Assembly: GCA_035509415.1 (NCBI GenBank)
Contig: DATJLQ010000168.1
Span: 1-18,526, forward strand
DNA from: DATJLQ01 sp035509415
Lineage (GTDB): Bacteria > Pseudomonadota > Alphaproteobacteria > JACZXZ01
Length of the DNA stretch: 18,526 nt
Direction of reading: 5' to 3'
The stretch's first letter is position 1; every line of letters begins with the position of its first letter. Below, one piece after another: positions 1 through 7,138 of this stretch. Position numbers and translations under genes: made by a program. The notes below the pieces were generated by a model, which ran no database searches, was not told where the DNA came from, and saw only the letters and a program-made list of their open reading frames with translations.

Positions 1-889
1 AGCTCATGTTCTCGACGATGCCGAACACCGGCACGTCCACCTGGCGGAACATGTTGAGCCCCTTGCGCGCATCGAGCAAGGCGATGTCCTGCGGCGTCGA
101 GACGATCACGGCCCCCGCGAGCGGCACTTGCTGCGCCATGGTGAGTTGGGCGTCTCCGGTGCCGGGCGGGAGGTCGACCACGAGCACGTCGAGCTCGCCC
201 CAGGCGACGTCGCGCAGCATCTGCTGGATGGCGCTCATCACCATGGGCCCGCGCCAGATCATCGGCGTCTCCTCGGGCACGAGGAATCCCATCGACATGC
301 ATTTGACGCCGCGCGCGTCCATCGGCTCGAGCATCTTGCCGTCGAGGGAATTGGGCTTGCCCGTGACGCCGAGCATGCGCGGCATCGAGGGGCCGTAAAT
401 GTCGGCGTCGAGCACGCCGACCTTGAGGCCGAGGCGCTTCAACGCAAAGGCGAGGTTGGCCGCGGTGGTGGATTTTCCGACGCCACCCTTGCCGCTCGCG
501 ACCGCGACGATCGCGCGCACGCTCGGCATCTCGAGCTTGGCCGCGCGGGGTGCGCGCGCGCCCGGCGCGTGACCCGGCGCCGAATGACCTGCGGCTCCCG
601 GGCCGCCGCGCGGCGCCGCCGCCGGCCGCTCCGCCGTGAGCACCGCACTCACCGAGAGCACGCCCTGGAGCGCCTCGATCGCGCGCTCGGCCGATTTGCG
701 CAAGGGCTCGAGCGCCGGACCCTTCCTCGGATCGACCTCGATCGCGATCTGGACGTGCCCGTCGCGCACCACGACACTCGGCACCATGCCGAGGCTCACG
801 ATGTCGCGTCCGCTCTCGGGCTCGACCACGCGCGTGAGCGCGTCGCGCACCTGCTGCTCCGTGACGACCCCGGCGCCCGCCTCCGCCAT
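1..889 (-). CDS. mrp: Mrp/ApbC-type Fe-S cluster carrier ATPase, C-terminus cut off by window edge
   Basis: A P-loop NTPase of the Mrp/ApbC/NBP35 family, which binds and delivers Fe-S clusters in the cytosol. About 296 codons are visible from ATG 889-887; the 3' end lies beyond base 1. Residues about 8-80 form the N-terminal DUF59/MIP18-type domain (DALTRVVEPESGRDIVSLGM). A Pro/Gly/Ala/His-rich linker follows at about 88-120. The deviant Walker A is SGKGGVGKST (residues 132-141), followed by VLDADIYGPSMPRML, the WRGPM segment and the Walker-B-like VVDLPPGTGD. The Cys pair that holds the cluster in this family would lie past the edge and cannot be checked. The start is supported by GGGGAG about 10 nt upstream. 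The gene is divergent from hflK across a 193-bp gap. Identification is firm; completeness is unknown. Confidence 0.93.
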   Translation of the reverse strand, partial: MAEAGAGVVTEQQVRDALTRVVEPESGRDIVSLGMVPSVVVRDGHVQIAIEVDPRKGPALEPLRKSAERAIEALQGVLSVSAVLTAERPAAAPRGGPGAAGHSAPGHAPGARAPRAAKLEMPSVRAIVAVASGKGGVGKSTTAANLAFALKRLGLKVGVLDADIYGPSMPRMLGVTGKPNSLDGKMLEPMDARGVKCMSMGFLVPEETPMIWRGPMVMSAIQQMLRDVAWGELDVLVVDLPPGTGDAQLTMAQQVPLAGAVIVSTPQDIALLDARKGLNMFRQVDVPVFGIVENMS

Positions 890-969
890 GCCGCGAAATC
901 TCCCCATTTGTTCGATGGTCTTCGGGCGCCGGAGCGGCTAAGTTGGCCGCAGCACCCGGTGCCGGCGAT

Positions 970-998
970 TTGCAACCGCCGCCCGCGTGTCATATAAG
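970..998 (+). promoter_or_regulatory. Putative sigma-70-type promoter for hflK
   Basis: TTGCAA (970-975, 4/6 to TTGACA) and TATAAG (993-998, 5/6 to TATAAT) are separated by exactly 17 bp in the mrp-hflK divergent gap. The start site would fall near 1005, giving a leader of roughly 78 nt to the hflK ATG. Read by eye only; no equally good promoter was seen for mrp on the other strand. Confidence 0.45.
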
Positions 999-1082
999 GC
1001 CAACGGGCGCATTTGCATAGACGCGGGCGCAAGACCCGAGGGCAGATGCACCGGGTAGCGGGTAGGCGGGGAAATCGACCAC

Positions 1083-2255
1083 ATGCCGTGGACCAATCAA
1101 GGCGGACCCTGGGGCGGCGGCGGTAGCGGCGGCGGCAGTGGTGGCGGCGGCGGTGGCGGACCCGGCCCCTGGGGTCGCGGCCCGTCCGGCCCGCAAGGAC
1201 CTGGCCCCAACATCGACGACGTGGTGCGCCGAATTCAGGAATTGCTGCGTCGCTTCCTGCCGCGCGGCGGCGGCAACGGGCGCCTGATCGCGATCCTGGT
1301 CGCGGTCGCGGTCGTGCTGTGGCTCTTGACCGGCTTCTACCGCGTGCAACCCGAGGAGCAGGGCGTCGCCCTCATCTTCGGCAAATGGGTCGCGACCACC
1401 GGACCGGGCCTCAACTATAACCTGCCGGCGCCGATCGGCACCGTCTACACGCCCAAGGTCACGCGCGTGAACCGGGTCGAGATCGGCTTCCAGAGCGGCA
1501 ACGAGATCGGCCAGCCCGGCATCAATCGCGACGTGCCCCAAGAAAGCCTGATGCTCACCGGCGACGAGAACGTCATCGACATCCAGTTCGTGGTGTTCTG
1601 GGTGATCAAGGACGCGGGCCATTACCTGTTCAACATCCGCAATCCGGACGGCACCGTGAAGGACGTGGCCGAGGCCGCGATGCGCGAGATCATCGGCCAA
1701 TCCAACTTCGACTTCGCGCGTACCCAGGGCCGCGCGCAGATCGAGCAGCAGGTCCAGGCGCTCATGCAGCGCGTGCTCGACAGCTACGGCTCGGGCATCG
1801 AGGTCACCGGCGTGCGCATGACCAAGAGCGATCCGCCCTCGGGCGCCATCGCCGCGTTCCGCGACGTCCAGGCCGCGAGCGCCGACAAGGAGCGCGCGAT
1901 CAACGAGGCGCAGGGCTACCTCAACCAGATCACCCAACGCGCCCAGGGCCAGGCGCAGCAGATCATCAAGTCGGCCGACGCCTACAAGGCCGAGCGCATC
2001 AACCGGGCGCAAGGCGACGCGCAGCGCTTCCTCCTCATCTATCAGCAATATCTCCAGAACAAGGAGATCACGACGCGGCGCATCTACCTCGACACGATGG
2101 AGAACATCCTCGCGCACGTGAACAAAGTGCTGATCGGCAAGGGCGCCACGCGCTCGGGCGTCCTGCCCTATCTCTCGCTCGACGCGCTCACCAAGGGCAT
2201 GGGCGAGAAGGACATGGGCGAGACCGAAGGCGGCGCCAAGGGGAAGACGCCGTGA
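1083..2255 (+). CDS. hflK: HflK, membrane SPFH protein of the HflKC complex
   Basis: HflK pairs with HflC to form a large inner-membrane SPFH (stomatin/prohibitin-like) assembly around the protease FtsH and modulates its activity. The 390-residue product starts with a Gly-rich tract (about 7-40), typical of HflK. One transmembrane segment follows at about 68-84 (LIAILVAVAVVLWLL), then VQPEEQGVALIFGKW, the opening of the SPFH domain. The later part is a long Ala/Gln/Glu-rich helix (for example QAASADKERAINEAQGYLNQ), as expected of the coiled-coil cage. A GGGGA motif lies about 11 nt before the ATG. The stop overlaps the hflC start (GTGA), so the two are translationally coupled. Length and order match the family; I see nothing missing. 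Confidence 0.96.
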   Translation: MPWTNQGGPWGGGGSGGGSGGGGGGGPGPWGRGPSGPQGPGPNIDDVVRRIQELLRRFLPRGGGNGRLIAILVAVAVVLWLLTGFYRVQPEEQGVALIFGKWVATTGPGLNYNLPAPIGTVYTPKVTRVNRVEIGFQSGNEIGQPGINRDVPQESLMLTGDENVIDIQFVVFWVIKDAGHYLFNIRNPDGTVKDVAEAAMREIIGQSNFDFARTQGRAQIEQQVQALMQRVLDSYGSGIEVTGVRMTKSDPPSGAIAAFRDVQAASADKERAINEAQGYLNQITQRAQGQAQQIIKSADAYKAERINRAQGDAQRFLLIYQQYLQNKEITTRRIYLDTMENILAHVNKVLIGKGATRSGVLPYLSLDALTKGMGEKDMGETEGGAKGKTP

Positions 2256-3148
2256 GGCGCGGCGGGCTCCTCGGCGCCGGCATCGGCGTCCTCGTTCTTC
2301 TGATCATCGTGTTCTCGTCGATGTTCACGGTGAACCAGGCGGAGCAGGCCCTGGTGCTGCGCTTCGGCAAGGTGGTGCGCCCGATCGAGGAGCCCGGCCT
2401 CCACTTCAAGATCCCGCTGGTCGAGAACGTGGTCTATTTCGACCGCCGCGTGCTCGACTACGACGCCGCGACCGCGGAGGTGCCGACCCTCGACCAGAAG
2501 CAGCTCATCGTCGACGCGTTCGCGCGCTATCGCATCGTCAATCCGCTGCGCTTCTTCCAGACCGTGAACAACGAGGCCGGCGTCGAGGGACGCCTCGCGT
2601 CGATCATCAATTCGGCCGTGCGCCGCGTGCTCGGCGACGTGCCGCTCCTGACCGTGATGACGCCCGAGCGCGCGGCCCTCATGCAGCGCATGACCAAGCT
2701 GGTCGACAGCGAGGCCTCGAGCTTCGGCATCCACGTGCTCGACGTGCGCATCAAGCGGGTCGACCTGCCCGAGGAGAACATGGAGGCCGTGATCCGGCGC
2801 ATGCAGACCCAACGCGGCCAGGAGGCGCTCAAGATCCGCGCCGAGGGCGACAAGGAGTCGCGCCGCATCCACGCCGACGCCGACATGCAGGAGCGCGTCA
2901 TCATCGCCGAGGCGAAACGCCAGGCCGAGATCACCATGGGCCAGGGCGACGCCGAGGCGGCCGAGACCTACAACGAGGCCTACGGCAAGGATCCCAAATT
3001 CTTCGACTTCTGGCGCTCGATGCAGGCGATGACCAAGGCGATGCCCAAGGATACCACCACCTTCGTCGGCGCGCCGGAGGGCGACTTCTTCCGCTACTTC
3101 AACGCCGAGTCCGGGACGCCCGAAACGACCGCGCCGGGCAAGCGCTGA
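2252..3148 (+). CDS. hflC: HflC, membrane SPFH partner of HflK
   Basis: Second subunit of the HflKC membrane complex. The 298-residue product starts at GTG 2252, whose last two bases plus the next A form the hflK stop TGA; AAGGGGA lies about 7 nt upstream. An N-terminal transmembrane helix covers about residues 7-24 (LGAGIGVLVLLIIVFSSM). VNQAEQALVLRFGKVV then opens the SPFH domain, followed by LDYDAATAEVPTLDQKQL. The rest is a charged helix (residues about 185-245, rich in E, K, R and A). The C-terminal FFDFWRSMQAM segment is typical of HflC. The DUF2065 gene follows after 78 bp, an order also known next to hflC in enterobacteria (yjeT). Confident call. Confidence 0.96.
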   Translation: MRRGGLLGAGIGVLVLLIIVFSSMFTVNQAEQALVLRFGKVVRPIEEPGLHFKIPLVENVVYFDRRVLDYDAATAEVPTLDQKQLIVDAFARYRIVNPLRFFQTVNNEAGVEGRLASIINSAVRRVLGDVPLLTVMTPERAALMQRMTKLVDSEASSFGIHVLDVRIKRVDLPEENMEAVIRRMQTQRGQEALKIRAEGDKESRRIHADADMQERVIIAEAKRQAEITMGQGDAEAAETYNEAYGKDPKFFDFWRSMQAMTKAMPKDTTTFVGAPEGDFFRYFNAESGTPETTAPGKR

Positions 3149-3157
3149 GCGCCGGAC

Positions 3158-3240
3158 GAGGGCCAGCTGCGTGAACAAATTCCCGTGAACAAATTCCCGT
3201 GATCCATTTCCCGTGACCGATCTCCCGTGACCGATTTCCT
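3158..3240 (+). repeat. Five tandem 14-bp units forming a GTG/TGA mini-ORF ladder into the DUF2065 gene
   Basis: Units start at 3171, 3185, 3199, 3213 and 3227. Units 1 and 2 are identical (GTGAACAAATTCCC); the others are GTGATCCATTTCCC, GTGACCGATCTCCC and GTGACCGATTTCCT. Each of the first four reads as a GTG-started five-codon ORF (MNKFP, MNKFP, MIHFP, MTDLP) whose TGA overlaps the next unit's GTG as GTGA. Unit 5 is the start of the DUF2065 gene. The only clear Shine-Dalgarno, GAGGG (3158-3162), lies 8 nt before the first unit, not before the real gene. Confidence 0.9.
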
Positions 3241-3412
3241 GAGCGCGCTAGGACTGGTCTTCGTCATCGAGGGCGTTCTCTACGTCCTGTTCCCCGAGCC
3301 GATGAAACGGATGATGGTGCGGCTCGCGGGCCAGCCGAGCGGGCTTTTGCGCATGGCCGGCCTGGCGGCGACCGCTCTCGGAGTCGTGATCGTCTGGCTC
3401 GCGCGCGGCTGA
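3227..3412 (+). CDS. DUF2065 (YjeT-like) small membrane protein
   Basis: A 61-residue protein with two predicted membrane helices, at about 3-20 (DFLSALGLVFVIEGVLYV) and 42-58 (MAGLAATALGVVIVWLA). A short basic loop with PEPMKRMMVRLAGQPSG joins them. This pattern, the length and the position just after hflC match the DUF2065/YjeT family, whose function I do not know. GTG 3227 is chosen because it gives the full family length; the next in-frame ATG (3301) would remove the first helix. There is no Shine-Dalgarno in front of GTG 3227. The upstream sequence is instead the 14-bp repeat ladder of which this start is the last copy, suggesting initiation by stepwise reinitiation. Family call is good; role unknown. 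Confidence 0.85.
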   Translation: MTDFLSALGLVFVIEGVLYVLFPEPMKRMMVRLAGQPSGLLRMAGLAATALGVVIVWLARG

Positions 3413-3489
3413 GCCCCGGCCCGAGCCCACCTTCAAGCCCGCTTCCAAGCCCAACCCGGGCTCAAAATGCCGTCTCGCCTCGCCAGGGA

Positions 3490-3520
3490 CTTGGCCCCGG
3501 GTCATAATGACACCATATTT
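3490..3520 (+). promoter_or_regulatory. Putative degP promoter, possibly RpoH-like
   Basis: TTGGCC (3491-3496) and CATATT (3514-3519) are 17 bp apart. The same bases can be read as an alphaproteobacterial RpoH-type element: CTTG at 3490-3493 and CATATTT at 3514-3520, close to the CYTATNT form I recall for that sigma factor. Start site near 3526. A promoter here would exclude ATG 3507 as the degP start. Inference by eye; sigma factor not settled. Confidence 0.35.
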
Positions 3521-3590
3521 GGCATTTATCAGGGAGCGCGGCCCGGTTCGGCAATTCGCCGGCGGCCGCACCCAGGGAACGGAGAGATCG

Positions 3591-5159
3591 GTGAGCGGAG
3601 CGGGGGCCTACGAGGCGATGGACGAGTTGACCGAAGTCGGGATCGGGTTTGCCGGACGGGGCATCGAGAGCGCGCGGGAAACGGAGTGGGCGCGTGGACG
3701 CCGCCCGATCGCGCGCTGGGCGCTCGCCGCCGCGGCGCTGTTCCTGTGGACGCTGGGAGCGCTCCCGGCATCCGCGCTCGCGCGGGGTGCGCCCGACAGC
3801 TTCGCCGATCTCGTGCAGAAGCTCATGCCCGCCGTGGTCAACGTCTCGACCACCCAGACCGTCAAGGGCGAGCCCGGCATCGAGATGCCGCAATTCCCGC
3901 CCGGCTCGCCGTTCGAGCAGTTCTTCAAGGACTTCCTCGACAAGCAGCAACGCCCGCACAAGGTGACCTCGCTCGGCTCGGGCTTCGTGATCGATCCTTC
4001 GGGCTACATCGTCACCAACAACCACGTGGTCGCGGACTCCGACGACGTGACCGTGCAATTCGACGGGCCGGACCATCTCCAGCTCAAGGCGAAGGTGGTC
4101 GGGCGCGACAGCAAGACCGACATCGCACTCCTCAAGGTCGACGCGGGCCACCCGCTGGCCTACGTCAAGTTCGGCAATTCCGACAAGGCGCGGGTCGGCG
4201 ACTGGGTGGTCGCGATCGGCAATCCCTTCGGGCTCGGCGGCACGGTGACCGCGGGCATCCTGTCCGCACGTGCGCGCCAGCTCAATTCCGGCCCCTACGA
4301 CGACTTCCTCCAGACCGACGCCGCGATCAACAAGGGCAACTCGGGCGGCCCGATGTTCAATCTCGACGGCGAGGTGATCGGCATCAACGCCGCGATCTAT
4401 TCGCCCACCGGCGGCAGCGTCGGCATCGGCTTCGCGATCCCGTCCTCGCTCGCCGAGCCCGTGGTCGCGCAGCTCGAGAAGTACGGCAAGACCCGGCGCG
4501 GCTGGCTCGGGGTCAAGATCCAGACCGTCACCGACGAGATCGCCGAGAGCATGAATCTGCCGAAGGCGTCGGGCGCCCTGGTCGCGACGGTGACGCCCGG
4601 CGGGCCGGCCGAGAAGGCGGGCGTCGCCCCCGGCGACGTGATCCTCAAGTTCGACGGCCGCGACATCGCGGACATGCAGCACCTGCCGCTCATCGTGGCC
4701 GAGACCGAGATCGGGAAGTCCGTGCCGGTCGTGGTCTGGCGCCGCGGCCACAGCGTCACGCTCGAGGCCAAGGTGGGCGAGCTCCAGGAGACCGAGCCCA
4801 CCGTCGCCGAAGCGGCCAAGGGCCCCGAGAAGCCGCCCACGCCCGCGAACGAGCGCAAGATCGAGTCGCTCGGTCTCGCGGTCGCGCCGCTGAGCGCCGA
4901 TCTCCGCGATCAGTACGAGCTCGGCGCCGAGGTCAAGGGCGTCGTCATCACCGGCGTCAACGACAGCGGCAACGCGGCCGAGAAGGGCCTGAAGCCCGGC
5001 GACGTGATCGTCGAACTCGGCCAGGAGCAGGTGACCTCGCCCAGCCAGGTCGCGCGCATGATCGATCAGGCGCAGAAGGCGGGCCGCAAGTCGGTCCTGC
5101 TCCTGGTGCAACGCGCGGGCGACCTGCGCTTCGTGGCGGTGCCCATCGTCAAGGGCTGA
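3591..5159 (+). CDS. degP: Periplasmic DegP/DegQ/MucD-type serine protease with two PDZ domains
   Basis: A HtrA-family protease-chaperone that degrades misfolded periplasmic proteins. From GTG 3591 it has 522 residues. A signal peptide occupies about 37-64 (hydrophobic ALAAAALFLWTLGALPASALA, likely cut after A64), preceded by an unusually long n-region. The catalytic triad is visible: H145 (TNNHVV), D177 (TDIALLK) and S251 (GNSGGP). PDZ1 spans about 302-395 and PDZ2 about 427-522. GTG 3591 is chosen for GGAG at 3581-3584. ATG 3618 would give a shorter n-region, and ATG 3507 lies upstream of the putative promoter. Position after hflKC suits envelope quality control. It could equally be named mucD or degQ; the family is certain, the start is not. 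Confidence 0.93.
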   Translation: MSGAGAYEAMDELTEVGIGFAGRGIESARETEWARGRRPIARWALAAAALFLWTLGALPASALARGAPDSFADLVQKLMPAVVNVSTTQTVKGEPGIEMPQFPPGSPFEQFFKDFLDKQQRPHKVTSLGSGFVIDPSGYIVTNNHVVADSDDVTVQFDGPDHLQLKAKVVGRDSKTDIALLKVDAGHPLAYVKFGNSDKARVGDWVVAIGNPFGLGGTVTAGILSARARQLNSGPYDDFLQTDAAINKGNSGGPMFNLDGEVIGINAAIYSPTGGSVGIGFAIPSSLAEPVVAQLEKYGKTRRGWLGVKIQTVTDEIAESMNLPKASGALVATVTPGGPAEKAGVAPGDVILKFDGRDIADMQHLPLIVAETEIGKSVPVVVWRRGHSVTLEAKVGELQETEPTVAEAAKGPEKPPTPANERKIESLGLAVAPLSADLRDQYELGAEVKGVVITGVNDSGNAAEKGLKPGDVIVELGQEQVTSPSQVARMIDQAQKAGRKSVLLLVQRAGDLRFVAVPIVKG

Positions 5160-5167
5160 GGCCGCGC

Positions 5168-6055
5168 CTAGCGCGCGAACTCGGCTTCCGTAAAGCCCTG
5201 GAAATAAAGCAGCGTCGTGAGGTCGCCATGGTCGACGCGCGCGCGCGCGGCGGCCGCGACCGCGGGCTTGCCGCGATAGGCGACGCCGAGGCCCGCGGCT
5301 TGGATCATCGGCAGATCGTTGGCGCCGTCGCCGACCGCGAGCGTGTCCCCGAGCGCCAAGCCCCGCTCGGCGGCGAGGCGCTTCAGGGCGTCGAGCTTCG
5401 AATTGCGGTTCACGATCGGCGGCACGACGCGGCCGGTAAGCTTGCCGCCCGCGGTCTCGAGCGAATTCGCGATGTCGAGGTCGAAGCCCGCGCGCGCCTT
5501 GACGCGGCTCGTGAAAAAGCGGAAGCCGCCCGAGATGAGGGCCGTGAAAGCGCCATGCTTGCGCATGGTACGCGCGAGCGTCTCGGCGCCCGGCGTGAGG
5601 GCCAAGCGCGCATAGGTGGCCTCGAGCGCCGCCTCGTCGAGGCCCGCGAGCATCGCGACCCGCTCCTTGAGCGCCGCCTCGAAATCGATCTCGCCGCGCA
5701 TGGCGCGCGCGGTGAGCGCGGAAATCTGCGCCTTGAGGCCGGCGAAATCGGCGAGCTCGTCGAGAGTCTCGCCCACGACGATGGTCGAATCCATGTCGGC
5801 CAGGAGGAGGCGCTTCCGGCGTCCCGCCTCGGGCTGGGCCAGGAGGTCGACCGGCGCCGTCCCGAGTGCGGCGCGCGCCGCTGCCTCGGCCACGCGATCC
5901 TCGATTCCCTCGAAGGGCAGCTCGTAGGCGTGGGCGGGGGCGAGCCAAACGCCGTCGCCCGCACGCGCCCCCGCCGCTTCGAGCGCCGAGCGCGCGGCGC
6001 GCGGAATGCTATGCTCCAAGGTCGAGGCTGCGACGAGCGTGAGAACATGAATCAT
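5168..6055 (-). CDS. serB: Phosphoserine phosphatase SerB
   Basis: Hydrolyses phosphoserine to serine, the last step of serine synthesis; a cytosolic HAD-superfamily enzyme. In the 295-residue product the HAD motifs are all present: DMDST (residues 87-91) with nucleophile D87 and acid/base D89, motif II SGGF (175-178), K220 in NRNSKLDAL, and motif III GDGANDLPM (242-250) with D243 and D247. The first 75 or so residues form a divergent N-terminal domain as in other proteobacterial SerB. Start ATG 6055-6053 has AAAGG about 9 nt upstream. Its stop is 8 bp from the stop of degP (convergent), and it is divergent from miaA across 68 bp. Complete and intact by inspection. Confidence 0.96.
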   Translation of the reverse strand: MIHVLTLVAASTLEHSIPRAARSALEAAGARAGDGVWLAPAHAYELPFEGIEDRVAEAAARAALGTAPVDLLAQPEAGRRKRLLLADMDSTIVVGETLDELADFAGLKAQISALTARAMRGEIDFEAALKERVAMLAGLDEAALEATYARLALTPGAETLARTMRKHGAFTALISGGFRFFTSRVKARAGFDLDIANSLETAGGKLTGRVVPPIVNRNSKLDALKRLAAERGLALGDTLAVGDGANDLPMIQAAGLGVAYRGKPAVAAAARARVDHGDLTTLLYFQGFTEAEFAR

Positions 6056-6086
6056 GGCGGGACGCCTTTCGGGGCGCGCGACTGTA

Positions 6087-6105
6087 GCGGCAGCCTAGCT
6101 GCCGC
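6087..6105. other. Stem-loop in the serB-miaA divergent gap
   Basis: GCGGCAG (6087-6093) and CTGCCGC (6099-6105) form a perfect 7-bp stem with loop CCTAG. It sits 3 nt upstream of the strong miaA Shine-Dalgarno and within the 68-bp divergent gap, so it could be an mRNA 5' structure or a protein-binding palindrome. No function is shown. Confidence 0.6.
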
Positions 6106-6123
6106 CGCAAGGAGGATAGGGCC

Positions 6124-7080
6124 GTGACGGACGCCACGACCGGGCCCGCGATTCTCGTCGCGGGGCCGACCGCGAGCGGGAAGTCGGCGCTCGCCCTCGC
6201 CCTCGCGCGCGCCCTCGACGGCGTCGTGATCAATGCCGACAGCATGCAGGTCTATCGCGAGCTCGCGATCCTCAGCGCGCGGCCGGACGCGGCCACGCTC
6301 GCGGCCGCACCCCACCGGCTCTATGGCGTGCTTTCGGCGCGCGAGGCCTGCTCGGCGGGACGCTGGCTCGAGATGGCCGAGGCCGAAATCGCCGCCGCGC
6401 GCGCCGCAAACAAGCGGCCGATCCTGGTCGGCGGCACGGGGCTCTATTTCAAGGCGCTGATCGAGGGCCTGGCGAGCATGCCGGAGATCCCGGAAGCGGT
6501 GCGCGCGCGCGCGCGGGCGCTCTGCGACGAGATCGGGCCGGCGGAATTCCATCGCGTGCTTCTCGCGCGCGATCCCGCCGCCGCGGCGCGCATCGCCCCC
6601 GCGGACCGCCAGCGCATGATCCGCGCCTACGAGGTGATCGAGGCGACCGGGCGCTCGCTCCTCGCCTGGCAAGCGGACGGCGCCGAGAAAGCGCCCGATC
6701 GCGCGTTCGCCGCCATCCTGCTCGACCCGCCGCGCGACGCGCTTTACGCCGCCATCGAACGCCGCGTCGACAAGATGATGGCGGCGGGGGCGCTCGAAGA
6801 AGTGCGCGCGTTTCGGGCGATGGCGCTCGAGCCCCATTTGCCGGCGAGCCGTGCTGTGGGCGTGGTCGAGCTCGGGCGCCATCTCGCGGGCGAAATCCCG
6901 CTCGAGGACGCGGTCGCCCAAATGAAGCAGGCGACGCGGCGCCTCGCCAAACGCCAGATCACCTGGTTCCGGCACCAAAGCCTGGGATCGCGCCTATTGA
7001 CCCTGCCCGAGATGAATTTTGCGCAACTTTCGGAAAGTCCTGACCAAAGAATCTTTAATTTTATTCGTCATCCCTGTTGA
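6124..7080 (+). CDS. miaA: tRNA dimethylallyltransferase MiaA
   Basis: Transfers dimethylallyl to N6 of A37 in tRNAs that read codons starting with U. The 318-residue product begins at GTG 6124, with a near-perfect AAGGAGG (6109-6115) 8 nt upstream. The P-loop is GPTASGKS (14-21), then INADSMQVY (36-44) with the catalytic Asp39, HRLYGVLS, GGTGLYF (about 102-108), the RQRMIRAYEV region and the C-terminal RRLAKRQITWFRHQ that contacts tRNA. The usual T-A-K/R-P after the Asp motif is LSARP here. The last about 22 codons are markedly AT-rich for this window and carry a non-conserved tail (NFAQLSESPDQRIFNFIRHPC without its first residues being family core). That AT-rich stretch may double as an upstream promoter element for ilvB. 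Confidence 0.95.
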   Translation: MTDATTGPAILVAGPTASGKSALALALARALDGVVINADSMQVYRELAILSARPDAATLAAAPHRLYGVLSAREACSAGRWLEMAEAEIAAARAANKRPILVGGTGLYFKALIEGLASMPEIPEAVRARARALCDEIGPAEFHRVLLARDPAAAARIAPADRQRMIRAYEVIEATGRSLLAWQADGAEKAPDRAFAAILLDPPRDALYAAIERRVDKMMAAGALEEVRAFRAMALEPHLPASRAVGVVELGRHLAGEIPLEDAVAQMKQATRRLAKRQITWFRHQSLGSRLLTLPEMNFAQLSESPDQRIFNFIRHPC

Positions 7081-7105
7081 CCGAATGGATTCGAGCGTCT
7101 AGTTT
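7046..7105 (+). promoter_or_regulatory. Putative ilvB promoter with AT-rich upstream element
   Basis: TTGACC (7077-7082, 5/6 to consensus) overlaps the miaA stop codon. TAGTTT (7100-7105, 3/6) follows after 17 bp, with TCTAGT (7098-7103) as an alternative. The AT-rich tract at about 7048-7066 (AGAATCTTTAATTTTATTC) falls where an UP element for RNA polymerase alpha would be. The predicted start is near 7111. The -10 is weak, so this is tentative. Confidence 0.35.
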
Positions 7106-7138
7106 CCCGCCCCTCGACCCAAGATCGGGCTGGGCGGG
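7106..7138 (+). other. GC-rich stem-loop in the ilvB leader
   Basis: CCCGCCC (7106-7112) pairs perfectly with GGGCGGG (7132-7138). An inner CCC (7118-7120)/GGG (7127-7129) pair closes an AAGATC loop. No T-run follows, so it is not a standard terminator. It lies 25 bp after miaA and about 53 bp before the ilvB Shine-Dalgarno. No Leu/Ile/Val-rich leader ORF was found here. Confidence 0.5.

Noticed and set aside
128..997. 289-codon plus-strand frame opposite mrp
   Set aside because: His/Arg/Ala-rich low-complexity translation; the minus strand encodes a clear Mrp protein.
1100..1210. GGC-rich repeat tract at the start of hflK
   Set aside because: It encodes the Gly-rich N-terminus expected of HflK, so no separate repeat element is needed.
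3507..3590. DegP start at ATG 3507
   Set aside because: No Shine-Dalgarno, an overlong N-terminus, and it lies within a probable promoter. GTG 3591 has GGAG at a proper distance.
3462..6127. Very long open frames on both strands through degP and serB (828 and 886 codons)
   Set aside because: They are frame shadows of GC-rich genes: Arg/Ala/Gly/Asp-rich translations without domains, while degP and serB carry complete catalytic motifs.
7085..7102. Five-codon ORF (MDSSV) as an ilvB leader peptide
   Set aside because: No branched-chain residue apart from one Val, no Shine-Dalgarno, and it lies upstream of the predicted transcription start.
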